A DNA stretch of 64,000 nucleotides, taken from contig JADDOH010023632.1 in NCBI GenBank assembly GCA_016648135.1, positions 62,001 to 126,000 on the forward strand. Reading direction: 5' to 3'. This stretch comes from Agrypnia vestita. Taxonomy: Eukaryota; Arthropoda; Insecta; Trichoptera; Phryganeidae. Position numbers and translations under genes: made by a program. A model generated the notes under the pieces. That model was not told the origin of the DNA. It ran no database searches and saw nothing but the letters and a program-made list of their open reading frames with translations. Shown here piece by piece: positions 35,372-46,172 of this stretch (within the stretch, counting starts at the first letter, position 1; every line of letters starts with the position of its first letter).

Positions 35372-35821
35372 TAATAATAGTAACAACCCTTGCGTGTAAC
35401 CTGGGCCGCGCGCTAATGACGTGTCACACCCGAGCGCACGGGCTTCATTAGCGGTAGTGATACTATTTTAACCGTTTACACAATAACCGCCGTGTAAGAT
35501 TTGTAACTGACTCTATCGATAATTGGTAGTAGACAACAGTTATATCTTAGATAACAATCATCGATATAATCAGAAACGAATCTCCAATATTATAACTGTA
35601 CCTACCGCGAATTACCGGTTAATATAACGGTTTAACCATCACTAATTAGAGGGCTAGTCATCATCATCAGTGTTGTTGTTGTAATTCCAGCGGATCACGC
35701 CCAGACAAACATTATAAATTAGGATAGTTAATAAATAGACTTTGGTTTAGCTGTAAGACACTCGCCTAGTAATAAAATGGTCGGAGGAGCGAACCTCGTC
35801 CCGGATCATCTTTTTTTAAAA

Positions 35822-36475
35822 TCGACGGCTCCTACGTATAATATCGTAACCCACAAATCGACGATTTTTAGTTTTTTGTGTATTTCATATGTATTTAATT
35901 ATACCTTTATTTCCAAGAAAGAAAAAAAAATATTTTGCAATAAATAACGTTTTTTTCGGACGTATTTTATCGTATCTCAAACAACAACATAATTTTACGA
36001 AGTATTCTATCGTATGTAACACTTACGATAATTTGTGTTGGAAAATAACATCAGATAATTTTATCGTATGTAACACTTACGATAATATGCGTGAGAAAAT
36101 TACATAATAAAATTATCGTATGTAACACTTACGTTATTTTACGTCGCGTCTTTTCCGAAGTAAAATGTTGTAAGTCATTTATACGATATTTTACGTCGCG
36201 TCTTTTCCGAAGTTAAATGTTGTATGTTATTTATACGATATTTTACGTAGCGTCTTTTCCGAAGTATAATATCGTATGTGCATTTCTACAAAACCCTTAA
36301 TAATTTCGACTTTTTTGTGATTATTTATGAAACTACAGTATAAAGTAAAATATTGAAACGAAATTTCAAAAAAATTGGGCAATATTTAGATTTATACCGG
36401 ACGAAAATATGTTCAAATTCTTCTCCTGTAAATTTGAATTTTGTAGGTTACGATATTATACGTAGGAGCCGTCGA
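35822..36475. mobile_element. 654 bp TIR element carrying two tandem arrays (family M6)
   Basis: The left TIR TCGACGGCTCCTACGTATAA, then TATCGTAACC, and the right TIR are reverse complements over about 35 bp with one difference. Inside, three units starting ATCGTATGTAACACTTACG (36009, 36063, 36115) have a 52-54 bp period. Three units starting TACGTCGCGTCTTTTCCGAA (36140, 36192, 36244) have a 52 bp period. Both arrays carry the words ATCGTA or TACGAT. The plus-strand 72-codon frame over the first array is not coding. Confidence 0.85.
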
Positions 36476-36637
36476 AATATATACTCAGACGCGACTTGCA
36501 GGTATTCCGTGTTTCTTTAAAAAATTAATTATACAAAGAAAAATGAGGAAACAATAAAAATAATGTCTTCAATTTTTATTGCGATTAAGGGATAAAAAAG
36601 ATCAAAACCATATTATGTATGCATATGATTTTTTTTT

Positions 36638-36736
36638 AAATAGTGATGCGAACACGGAATACGTGTCACATCAATATTCTTATTATTTTCAAACTAAGCT
36701 AAACGCTTACGCTATGAAAATAGGACTAACTTGCCT
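36638..36736 (-). mobile_element. SINE fragment (body and tail)
   Basis: On the plus strand: ATGCGAACACGGAATACGTG, then ATATTCTTATTATTTTCAAA and GCTATGAAAATAGGACTAAC, matching the tail and body of 8411-8590. The tRNA-like head is absent. Confidence 0.75.
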
Positions 36737-36840
36737 TATAAATACATATCTTATATAAATATATATGTATATATATTTTTTAATCCAATATTCAATAACA
36801 TTGTTCAAAGATTGTGTATTATATGATGGAAATCCACACA

Positions 36841-37161
36841 TTAAAGAAAAACAGACAAAAAAACATCTTTATCATGAAGTTCTTTCTTTCTATCGAAAAT
36901 GTCGTCCGGGTTATTTTCCATATAGGAGATCACCTTCATCTGTTCCTCCTTGTCCAAGGTCTTAAACTCTTCTAACAGAGTTGCATACTCCTCGGTCTCT
37001 CTGATACTGTACAGAAGGGAAGATTTGTCGATGGGCGCGAGTGGACGGCCAGCGGATACGTCGCGAAAGTCTTCAATAACCTCGGTCACCAGCAACGCTC
37101 CGACGTCCAGGTCGGTCAGGTCGGTAGGGTCGGTCAGGTCGTTCAGCGGGCGACTGTGGGC
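36841..37161 (-). CDS. 3'-terminal exon of a small acidic secreted protein (exon 2)
   Basis: Acceptor GTAATGTTCCAG lies just right of 37161. The exon opens in phase 0 and runs 106 codons to TAA at 36841-36843. Composition is gene-like and higher in GC than flanking DNA. The peptide begins AHSRPLNDLTDPTDLTDLDV, with a DLTD repeat. It continues through VTEVIEDFRDVSAGRPLAPI to an acidic helical C-terminus (EEFKTLDKEEQMKVISYMEN) and has no cysteine. Paired with the signal-peptide exon at 41492-41548 it would give a 125-residue protein, cleaved near AHS|RP. I recognise no family. The opposite-strand frame here is a shadow. Confidence 0.5.
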   Translation of the reverse strand, partial: AHSRPLNDLTDPTDLTDLDVGALLVTEVIEDFRDVSAGRPLAPIDKSSLLYSIRETEEYATLLEEFKTLDKEEQMKVISYMENNPDDIFDRKKELHDKDVFLSVFL

Positions 37162-37289
37162 CTGGAACATTACAAATCCAATATGTAATCCCAAATTCAA
37201 ATTGCGTCCACTTTCGCTGTCCACTGTCCACAAAACAATATTGTACGATGATTACGAATGCAAAAAGGACAACTGGTTGGCATGACTGC

Positions 37290-37655
37290 GGTATCCTCGC
37301 TATAATTGACCACTCATTAGGGAATGAACATGCAGAGGCGGCTGACATTTTTGCTGATAGTATAACTGTGTATCGGACAAAGCTGATACAATTGTTTACA
37401 TCTCAGCGAAATGGAAATGGACAGTAAATTTTTCTGTATTACTATTTTACCTTTAACTATTATTATTTGTACCTTTAACTGTATTATTATTTTATCTGTC
37501 TCATGTTTTTCTGTATTATTATTATTATTATTATTATTACCTTTTAACTGTATTATTATTTTAACTGTCTTATGTTATTTTTAAAAATTTTTATTCTGTA
37601 TATTTGTAAAAGCCCATAAGGGCGTTAAATAAATAAAATAAAATAATACATATAA
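37290..37655 (+). mobile_element. LINE 3' end with RNase H fragment
   Basis: The frame ILAIIDHSLGNEHAEAADI then FADSITVYRTKL resembles the HSGI-GNE-AD-LA motif of the RNase H domain that ends some LINE ORF2 proteins, here decayed. A 3' UTR with a (TTA)n run (37513-37540) follows and ends CCATAAGGGCGTTAAATA plus A-rich repeats, as at 23300. It lies inside the proposed intron of the secreted-protein gene. Confidence 0.65.
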
Positions 37656-37671
37656 TACTACCAGGGCCGGC

Positions 37672-38182
37672 CGGTTCTTATAGGCAAACTAGGCGATGGC
37701 CTAGGGCGCTCGTATTTGGGGGGCGGCACCGGCAAGCGAATGGGTAGTCAGCGACACGACCACGCAAATCGGTCGAATGGTTCGAACGCGCGGCGCCCTG
37801 CGTTTTGCAGTCAAAATTTGACTAGCAAACTTCTTTAATCAATGGAATTTGATCTTGACGATCCTACAAATGCTCCCCTAAAAACAAAAACCTTCCTAGA
37901 AAGCTGTAGACGTGATTTAAAATTCGAAAAAATGTTAGTACCTACATGCAAGATATATTTCAGAAGAAGCCAACATTACCGCAACATTCGCATCAGAATC
38001 GAAGCCAGTCTGCTTTAGAAAAAGAAAAGGCAGTTTTGTTATGAAGCGGAAGATGAGCCTAAATATGATGAGAAAGACCAGATCAAAATTAATTTTTATT
38101 TTTCCGTGATGGATACTACAATAAATTCAATCGATGAGATGTTTAATCAGATAAAAATTATTTTAAAAAGTTTTCAGTAAAA
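37672..38182 (+). mobile_element. hAT-type transposon fragment (left end plus coding scraps)
   Basis: Starts CAGGGCCGGCCGGTTCTTAT, then CCTAGGGCGC and a GGGGGGCGGC block, a left terminus style of hAT elements with CAGGG ends. Downstream are broken frames: MEFDLDDPTNAPLKTKTFLE, and at 38080-38178 INFYFSVMDTTINSIDEMF then NQIKI. These resemble the ---F---D-----L--RF region of ZMYM/hAT transposases. No right terminus was found. Confidence 0.6.
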
Positions 38183-38440
38183 AAAGTTGGATACACTCTC
38201 CTTTGTGTAAGTAGTAAGTATGTAAGTCTGTGTTCTTATAATTTGATGAGAAATTACATGAAATTGATGAGAAATCTATATATATATATATATATATAGA
38301 TAAGTGTGTACTGATAAGTGTGTTACTACTGAAATGGGTGGATCATTAATGAATGAGAAGAAGTCCAATTCAAGGTACATGCAATCTCTTCACATGTAAA
38401 AGTCAAAGTATGTCTGCTTATTTAGAGTTATTTTCATTTA

Positions 38441-38665
38441 AGGTACTGATACACATGCTTATTAGTGGCACGTGAGCATGCACAGTATTGACCTTCTTGC
38501 TTATTAGTGGCATGTGTGTACGCACATTGCTAGTAATAAGCATACTCATTAGTGGCATGCTCAAAAATCAACTGTCGGTTGATTTATGAGCATGCTAATG
38601 TCGTTCACCATGAGAAGGGGTATCGTTTGAGCATGTGTGAACAGGCTTGCTTATTATGAGCATGC
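38441..38665 (+). mobile_element. MITE family M3, longer degenerate copy
   Basis: Starts after TTA (38438-38440) with AGGTACTGATACACATGCTT, the same end as 19463-19628, and carries at least five GCTTATTAGTGGC or GAGCATGC words. The right terminus is not recognisable. A (TA)n microsatellite lies upstream at 38277-38298. Confidence 0.7.
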
Positions 38666-39259
38666 TTATGTCATTCGCGGCTAGAATCGATTATCAATGC
38701 GATCTTCTCAGTCCGCGACAAATGAAACAAATATGGCGCGTTGGGGAAATGATAAAACATTACTTTTCGTGACTTATTATAGGAATCACGAATGTCTATG
38801 GAATACTCGGTCACTGCTATGTAAAAATATATAGCAAGAAATAATGTTTATGAAACTTTATTAATAGACATGAATGATTCAAATCTTACAATAAAAATTA
38901 TAAAAATAAAATCAAAAATGTGCGGCTGGAAACTCGGGAACTATTTTGATTTATTGGTTCACTTGAATTTCATACATTTACTATACAGTTCATTTTGACA
39001 AATATATTTTATGTTATTTTAATAGAAATTTGGTTGGGCAACACTTTAGTGTTGTTGTTACTATCAGTGCAAGTTCCACAGAACTAGAGGCAGATACTGA
39101 AACTTATTAAAGACTTGTCTTGCTTTGAATGCATCAATGCTTTTTAAAAAAAGTGATTAAAATAAGGTGCAATTTTAATTTTTGTAATTTTTTTGGCTTT
39201 AAAGATTTAAGAGACATTTTCATTATTTATTGTTCCGGTAATTATATATATATATTTTT
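38666..39259. other. No gene seen
   Basis: AT-rich intronic-looking sequence without repeats I recognise. Confidence 0.4.
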
Positions 39260-39420
39260 AAATAGAGAAGCGAACCCGAATTACGTTTCGCATCAATATT
39301 CTTACCATTTTCAAACTAAACTAAACGCTTGTAATGTGCTATGACTAACTTGCTGGTGTCTTGGAGCGGGGCCCGAACCACCGACCACCAGATCACTAGG
39401 CGAGCACCATGTCCACTACC
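39260..39420 (-). mobile_element. SINE, left part, split by a TIR element
   Basis: Body and tail as at 8411-8590, plus most of the tRNA-like head (GGGCCCGAACCACCGACCAC, then AGATCACTAGGCGAG). The remaining head (TACCACCAACTAGCTACTCT, 40841-40860) lies on the far side of the element at 39421-40840. TACC is duplicated at both borders. Confidence 0.8.
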
Positions 39421-40840
39421 CTGCCCTTCCAAGAAAGAAGGCAGTAACTACATATTGCAAAGTTTTGAGATAATTGAAATTTTAGGTTTCTTGTGTTTTT
39501 TAGACGTATTTTTAATTTTTTATTATTTTTTTCAAATATTTTATACCTAAAAGAGACATAAAATTATTGAACTTCAATATTTAAATCAATAAATGCCTTC
39601 TGTCTTAGAATGTGCTTCAATGATAGTGTAAACTTTCTTAGAAACAAGGCAGTAACTACGTACTTACTGCCTTGTTTCTAAGAATCTTTGAAGTTTGCTC
39701 TATTCCACTAGGCGACTAGGCACACATAGGATATTAAAAATCGGGATTCAATAAAAAATTATTTATTTGGCTTAATGTAGGTACGTAATCCTTTACAAAA
39801 TTAATATTTTCTTAATAATTAGATACACTAACAGAAATGGTATTGTAGAAATAGTTTCTCTAAAGCATTCGATTTTAGTTTTTTTAAAGCATTTTTCATT
39901 CACCAAACTCAAAAGTTAGATCTTGAACATCACGAGCTTGCAGATTTTTCTAAAAAACTCTTCGATTTTCGGGCATCAGTAGTCCAAGATTCTAAATAAT
40001 ATTCTGTTTTTTTAATTCAGGAATTCCGCGATCCATTGTTCTTTTTTGAGGCTCTTTAAAATTATTCTTAATAACAGATTTTTTCAAGAAATCCGCCCTC
40101 ATATTGCTGCATGGTATAATCTCCTATTAAACTGCAGCTGAGTCATGGCACTTATGTAGGCACGTGGCTTCGTCTTGTTAATTTTACACTGGGAAGTGTC
40201 ATCTTTCCGATTTAAAAAATTATAACGCGTCATAACAAATTTAAAATAAAATATTATAATTATGTTTAACTACTCATTCATAAATAATATTATTAATACC
40301 TACACACAGTTTTGTAAAGGAATTAGACCGTTGGTGAATTGTTTTCATTTTGCATTTCCAGCGCCATTTTAACAATTCGTTTTGTTCTTGACGATTTTTT
40401 AAGCACTTATTAATAAAAATTATATCAGTATCAATGTAGTGCCAATTATATTATATACTTATATGGGTTTTTAGGGCTAACACCAATCTATCACCACCAC
40501 TCGATCAGAATGATATGATTATTTTGACAGATCGATAAACATAAAGTTGTCAACAATTTAAAGTGTAATATATTTCTTAGCAAAAAAGCAGCAACTACAG
40601 AGAAATATCTGCATTTACTGCCATTTAGCTAAGAAAATGATATTTACTGCTTATTTGCTAAGATTTGAGTGTTGTTTTTGTAGTTGTCTATTTTTTCTTA
40701 TCAGTTTTTTCTAGTTATTTTTTGTAATAATGCTTTTTGTGTAAGATATTTAGATAATAAACAAAATTATTCACCAGATGGCATTCATAACTAGTTTTTG
40801 AATTTTTTGTTAGTTACTGCCTTCTAGCTTGGAAGAGCAG
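39421..40840. mobile_element. 1,420 bp TIR element with TACC target duplication (family M7)
   Basis: The left end CTGCCCTTCCAAGAAAGAAG, then GCAGTAACTAC, and the right end (GTTAGTTACTGCCTTCTAGC, then TTGGAAGAGCAG) are reverse complements over about 32 bp. TACC flanks both sides (39417-39420, 40841-40844) and the interrupted SINE gives the empty site. The terminal word GGCAGTAACTAC recurs inside, including a perfect 20 bp palindrome (39636-39655 with 39664-39683) and degenerate copies at 40577-40663. No transposase frame is visible. Superfamily unknown. Confidence 0.85.
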
Positions 40841-41060
40841 TACCACCAACTAGCTACTCTATAATGAGTCATTTCAGATTTAAAGTAATAAAAATCCATG
40901 ATATTTTTTTAATAAAGTTGTAAAATTTTGATAATAAATTTTTGTTAATAAAATTGTTTTTTAATACGAAAATTACGAAATTTTTCGTTAATTTTCGAAA
41001 TTGCATAAAATTAAACAATATTGACAGGAATTAATCGAATATTAACAATAACAATAACAA

Positions 41061-41300
41061 ATGTCCGATTACACAAACGATAATAGCGATCAAACGATAG
41101 ATAATATATTTTTTTTACCGTTTCGTTCATTATCGATTAGAAAATTTCATTCCTTAGTTTACACCAATAATCCAACAACGTTTTTCCAGTTGAAGATTAA
41201 TGTTTGGGAGGAAATGGGCCAACGATTTTTCGAAAATTTGAGGTCCAGATTCGAGGAATGTGTGTAGCGAGATAGTGAACATCTGTTTGATTAAATATAT
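41061..41300 (+). mobile_element. DNA transposase C-terminal scrap (Tc1/mariner-like)
   Basis: The frame contains LVYTNNPTTFFQLKINVWEE, then MGQRFFENLRSRFEECV, stop, RDSEHLFD. The pattern NP-T---LK--I--E-----F-N---R---C----G-H-F closes many Tc1/mariner/IS630-type transposases. It is preceded by unrelated sequence and interrupted by TAG, so it is a remnant. Assignment rests on one motif. Confidence 0.4.
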
Positions 41301-41491
41301 TTTTATTTCAGTACCACTTGTTGACTTTTTAAAATAAAATTTTAAAATCCACTAAACTTAATGGCCCACCTTCAAAAATGCACATTTTTGATAATAAGGA
41401 AATAAATAAAAAAAAACATCAATTCTTTGAATTTTAAAAATTAGATGTCTAAACTAATTAATTCTCTAAGTTTGTATCAAAATGTACTCAC

Positions 41492-41548
41492 TTTGAAAAC
41501 AGCACAGCTCGCAAAAATGGCGAAGATGATGCTGATATTTGTCCTCAT
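41492..41548 (-). CDS. Signal-peptide exon (exon 1) of the small secreted protein
   Basis: ATG at 41548 in context CATCAAGATG opens 19 codons, MRTNISIIFAIFASCAVFK, a textbook hydrophobic signal sequence. They end in phase 0 at a consensus donor AAA|GTGAGT. A TATA-like ATATATAC lies about 70 nt upstream on the minus strand, near 41615. The terminal exon at 36841-37161 also begins in phase 0 and supplies a plausible cleavage site (AHS|RP). The intervening 4.33 kb would be an intron filled with transposons. Other exons in between cannot be excluded. Confidence 0.45.
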
Positions 41549-41724
41549 CTTGATGGTAGAAATTAATTATAAATAGTTAGGAAAATACGTATGCATAAGA
41601 GAAAAAGTTGTATATATGATACCTATATCTAGAACGTTCAATTACTAAATGACAGAACGTCATTATTGCACTGGTTTTTATATGCATATTTTGAAATGAC
41701 GTCTATCTTAATACTTGTTTGCAG

Positions 41725-41923
41725 GAATTGTGTAATTTATGCTGACTCTAATAACATTATACGATTTGTTCAAACACGCACGTTCGCAAAAGATGGAGAT
41801 TATAAAATGGAAACTGCGCTATTCTATGTAGCAGCACAAGACAACGCTAAGGTAGGTGTCATTCAATCGTTGCAGAAGATGAGAAGCGAAACCTTGAACG
41901 ATGAGCCGTGTCATTTCAATTAA
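41725..41923 (+). CDS. Candidate 3'-terminal coding exon, unidentified
   Basis: Acceptor CTTAATACTTGTTTGCAG is strong. The frame NCVIYADSNNIIRFVQTRTF then AKDGDYKMETALFYVAAQ runs to TAA at 41921-41923, with AATAAA at about 41982. No family recognised and no upstream plus-strand exon found. It could be chance. Confidence 0.3.
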
Positions 41924-42181
41924 TAAAATACCTCGTCATTGTATTACATTATAAGCCAAATTGAGAAATGCTTTATTCTGGAATAAAGTTATATTTATTT
42001 ATTTATTTATATTTATTTAAGTCGAGTAACTTAATTTCTCGGGAAATATACGTTTTTTTTCCTTTATATTTTTGAGGTATATTTATTATTTATTACGAAT
42101 TATACTTGATTGCATATGTGTATGTATGTTATGATAATAAATATGGTAAAATCCACATATTTTGTATCACTAGCAACTTAA

Positions 42182-43860
42182 CCTTCATAGGGGCTTCAAA
42201 ACTACTAACGGTACCGTCCCTCGGGTCAGATTTGACCGAGTAGTATAATTATAGGGAAAAATTGATCAAAATTTCTTAGTTTTGCCTTTTTATTTTTAAT
42301 TACGTCTATCTTATGTATTTATAATCATCGTTATATAAAATAAAATATCAAATTGAAGTATTTACTACGTAAACGCAATCAATTAGAAAGAAAATAATTA
42401 GAAAAAAATAAATCCTTTTTACATGTGCATAAAATCTTGTATTAGAACGTTGTTTACGTGCAATTTTTTTACACATCAAACAGATGATATGTGTTTTATT
42501 GTCAGTTTTTGCACATAATTGACAACAATTTCTTTTGGGGGCCTTTTCAGCAGAACCTGTAGTATTTTCTTCGTTTTGAGCGAAGTTGAAGGAGTTTCGT
42601 GCTCACGTATTTCTTTTGCAATTTCTAATGAGAAAGTGATCTCTAATGAGAGAAAAAGTGTCCTCGATAATGTTTTCCTAGACTTTATATACGTTGTTAC
42701 CAGCTACATACCTAGGTTTTCCAAATAATGTCGCCATTTTGCTAGACACCCTTCCATCCATCTATCATTAGCAGCGGTGAATAATACAGAAGCGTTGTGT
42801 GCTGATATATCCACCATGTTTTATTTGTTTCTGTTTGTCTATCTTTTGCAGGTGGTATAGTAGGAGACCGCTTTGTCCAGGTTATCTACACCGCCTTTAC
42901 ACTTATTGTCGTCTAATATTAATATTACATCTCCAAAAATAGATCTTCCTTTTTACTATCCCATAAACTTTCGATGCTTTCATTATTTGAGCGAAATACA
43001 TCAGCCAGTAATAATAGTCAAATGAATGCGAATATATCGTTACCATCAATATCATACCAATCATCAGCAAAAACACGCTTACCGTCCAAATTAGTATATT
43101 TCAAAATAGTATGTATCAAAGGAGGAGGAAAAAATAGATGAAAACTCGATATTTCCTCTGTGGTAATTCTTGAACAAGAGTAACGTGTCAAACCTGGCAT
43201 CAAGGTAATGATGTTTTCTCTGGATGCTCTTTCTCTAAATTGAGTAAATGGTTCTTTGGAGTATTTTATTCGTCCGTCTTTTGAAGTCATTGTTCGAACA
43301 GGCTGTACATCACTGTTACAACTATCACTGTCAGAGCTGTCAGAGGATTCAGCTTCCTCGACAAAATCTTCTATTTCAGAATATGATTCTTGATCATCTG
43401 ACACTTCTAACATAATTTCTATACCACTGTCTCCCATTTTTAGAGGCCCAAATTAGTTTTACAACCATGAACCAAAGAATGCGTAGTTAGACTGAGAGAA
43501 TAATATAATCAAAGACAGATTATCATACTGTTGTTTTTGTATCACTGGCAATGTAAGTAGAATTACAAAATCCACACGAATATGGTCCTATAAACAAATC
43601 GGTACTAATTACCTCAATTCTAATGAACGATAACCAGACAAGACGTTTTGTGCGTTAAAAATTAACTTGAAGCCGTTAGAGTAAAAAAGTTCATACGCAC
43701 AATAACATAAGTTTTAAAAAAAAGATTAATTTGAAAATAAGCTTAAGACAGCGATTAAATAAAAGTCATAAAATATCAATATTTAAAAACCGTTATTTTT
43801 CGAGAAAATTGCTCGTTCATCCCAAAATGGGTCAAAATTGACCCGAGGACCTTACGAAGG
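42182..43860 (-). mobile_element. 1,679 bp piggyBac-family element, complete borders, inactive
   Basis: TTAA is present on both sides (42178-42181 and 43861-43864). Left end CCTTCATAGGGGC and right end CCTTACGAAGG form short TIRs. Subterminal CCTCGGGTCAxATTTGACC occurs at both ends in inverted orientation. The inside holds a minus-strand transposase relic. The element is shorter than intact piggyBacs (about 2.3-3 kb) because the middle of the gene is missing. Confidence 0.92.
42425..43437 (-). pseudogene. piggyBac transposase, nonsense mutation and core deletion
   Basis: ATG at 43437. The N-terminal half is acidic (SEIEDFVEEAESSDSSDSD) and then enters the transposase domain (SSFHLFFPPPLIHTILKYTN, DIDGNDIFAFI). 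TGA at 43018-43020 replaces what should be Gly, and the frame resumes as LLLLADVFRSNNESIESLW. A deletion then removes the first two catalytic Asp. Sequence restarts at DDNKCKGGVDNLDKAVSYY (third Asp region), continues to WMEGCLAKWRHYLENLGM-stop, and ends in the Cys-rich tail (CCQLCAKTDNKTHIICLMC). Two stops and frameshifts make it dead. Confidence 0.9.
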
Positions 43861-43934
43861 TTAAGTCGAGCGATGATTTAACTTCTCTGCGCGTTGGTTC
43901 GAATCCATTACTTTGAAATATTTAAAACTAACTA

Positions 43935-44240
43935 ACTAACTTACCATCCGCCGTTTCCCCGTGGGGGTAGGCAGAGAGGATAGAGTGCCACACTCTTCTG
44001 TCCTGACATACAACTCTCGCCTCATCCACATCTTAGCATGCAAGCTCGCCGGTTGTTGAGGCTTCTAACGGGACCATCTTCCAGTATCTGGTTAATCTGG
44101 TCATACCACGTCTTCCGCGGTCGCCCACTTTTTCTGGCGCCATCAACACTTGCATTATATATCTTTCTTACCACTCTTTCCTCATTCATTCGCTCAATAT
44201 GCCCAAACCATCTGAGCAGCCCTTCGTCATGTATTTAAAA
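43935..44240 (-). mobile_element. LINE remnant, ORF2 C-terminal domain (best copy)
   Basis: The minus strand reads LLRWFGHIERMNEERVVRKI, then YNASVDGARKSGRPRKTWYD, QINQILEDGPVRSLNNRRAC and, after a small frame change, EARVVCQDRR-like sequence to PHGET. This is the longest copy of the tail seen also at 766-925, 48269-48492, 50512-50690 and 58490-58668. Confidence 0.8.
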
Positions 44241-44701
44241 CATGAGTAATTTATTCTATTGTCACGCAATCCATTTTGAAAGTAATTTTTATATATTTTA
44301 TTAAGTGATCATCAACCCCTAAGAATTAACATGCTAACACCTCATTTATTTTGGTTTTCCTCCAATTTTTTGGTTATCTTGCTAGAAGTGTGATTAAAAT
44401 TTTGTGTTCATAAGGTTATTTTAGTTAATAAAATAGCACACAAAAAACTCGTTACATATACACATGTACCATACCACTTCTGCGTAGTATATGTTGTTCT
44501 CTCTGGCGAAGAATCGAGCTCCAATCTTCCGTGTGACAATTGGGGATGCTAGTGCCGATGAATACGATTGAGACGTGCATACAAATCTCTACATTATCTA
44601 CTAAGTTTACCAGAGCTAAATATTTTCAAGTAAAATAAAATATTAGCATTAAAATAAAATGTTTAGAATATACAATGTAAATGATAATACATACACATAC
44701 A

Positions 44702-45559
44702 TAGAGTAGGTAAGTGGTGTAAATATGGGCAGTGGTCCAAATAAGGGCTAGTAGGACTTTTTGTTAAAAAAAGAGGCGTCATCTAGTATAGAACTCGTTC
44801 TCATGAAAATGGCTAATAGCCATGATCGAGACAGACTGCTAAACCAATGCTTGCTTCTTCAATATTTTGAAATACTTTATACAGTGACAATCGTGTTGTC
44901 TAAACTTGTGAAGAGATATGTAGGTAATGTTATATATTTTAATTTAAAATATGTTTTACTTGTTAAATATCATTACAAAGTAATTAATGAAATTTAAAAC
45001 AGCCTTGTGAAATGTATTGAGGTGTATTTTATTTTGAAACAATATTTTTATTTATTTAAAGTTCTCATATTGATCTAAATATGGGTTAACTCATCGCACA
45101 TAGTAATAATAGCTTGATATTTGTCCATTGCATGTCATAAGTTTAGCGTTTTCTTAATTATTACAGATTGTCTGGAACTACCTACTCCAAAATTTATAAA
45201 ACACGCAAATAAAAAAGCAGCAATCAACAAAGATTTAGTCACATTTATGATTTTTGAAAATAAATATATATATTTTTTTCAATATGTACTAATATGTAGG
45301 ATAAAATATATCATAAAATAAATGAACTATTATGAGTAAGGTACAAGCCCGTATTTTTTAGACCACAAAAAATTGTTTTTAATAGTGTTAATATTTTTTT
45401 TCTTCGAAAACCTAAAGTTTTATATTCTAATAAAAGTTCAGATGTAAGTAGTATCAATACCAAATATTAAAGGGGAGCCAAATAGTGTTGACTTCTCTAT
45501 ATTTTAATGAAAACACTCAAAATTAAAAGTGGTAGCCCATATTTAGACTACTTGCTCTA
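44702..45559. mobile_element. 858 bp TIR element flanked by TA (family M8)
   Basis: The left end TAGAGTAGGTAAGTGGTGTA, then AATATGGGC, and the right end (GCCCATATTTAGACTACTTG, then CTCTA) are reverse complements over about 27 bp with small gaps. TA at both ends fits Tc1/mariner/pogo insertion. Inner frames (44761-44997, 45121-45321) have no transposase motif. Confidence 0.75.
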
Positions 45560-46108
45560 CTACATAATTATAATACATAACATAAACCGATGTATTAAAT
45601 ATTAACACAAAAAATTATGATGAAATTAAGTCGGCAGAGCGCCGGTGAGCATCAATATTTTTGATTTCAAAATGATTTTGGACGCGTTTGGTATTAATCC
45701 CGGTACCAGTAGAGTTGAAAATAAAAAATTCCAACACGTTATTTCTAACTAAGTTTTCGCTATAAAACTTTTATGGAGTACCCGCGGAGAAAATGTAAAC
45801 CGCGTTAAAACAAAAAATTGCTGCCGTCGCTTTGGTAGCTACAAAACGGAGAAAAATTTAACACCCTATAGATTTAACCCCTAATTTGTGCAGAGCTTCC
45901 GGTCGCCGCGATCTTCGGTGGCCGGAGAGTCAACCCGTGAAGGCTCGCGGCAGGTTTACGAGTCATTTGGGTCACGCCGCCCTCGGGGGAGGGGGCCAGA
46001 CGGGGAATGAACTGCGGTTCAGGCCCACACTGCGACGCGGCGCCGTCGGCACGCTGCAGCACACGGGGTGCGCGTGTGCGTGTGTTCAAGGGGATGGTCT
46101 GCACAGGA
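45560..46108. other. GC-rich island, no gene called
   Basis: 45885-46090 is strongly GC-rich with overlapping frames on both strands (45874-46137 - and 45886-46164 +). Neither shows a domain. It ends at the fragment of element M4. It could be an untranslated exon or control region. Confidence 0.3.
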
Positions 46109-46172
46109 ATAGGCATCGTGACAGTATTAAAGAACAAGTGATTTTAGAGAAGAAAATATTTTGAAAGGATTC
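46109..46172. mobile_element. Element M4, left 60 bp only
   Basis: ATAGGCATCGTGACAGTATT, then AAGTGATTTTAGAGAAGAAA and ATTTTGAAAGGATTCT, nearly identical to 20680-20746. The match stops exactly where MITE copy C begins. Confidence 0.75.

Noticed and set aside
36950..37285. 111-codon plus-strand frame
   Set aside because: Ser/Arg-rich shadow of the minus-strand exon at 36841-37161, which has splice signals and better residue use.
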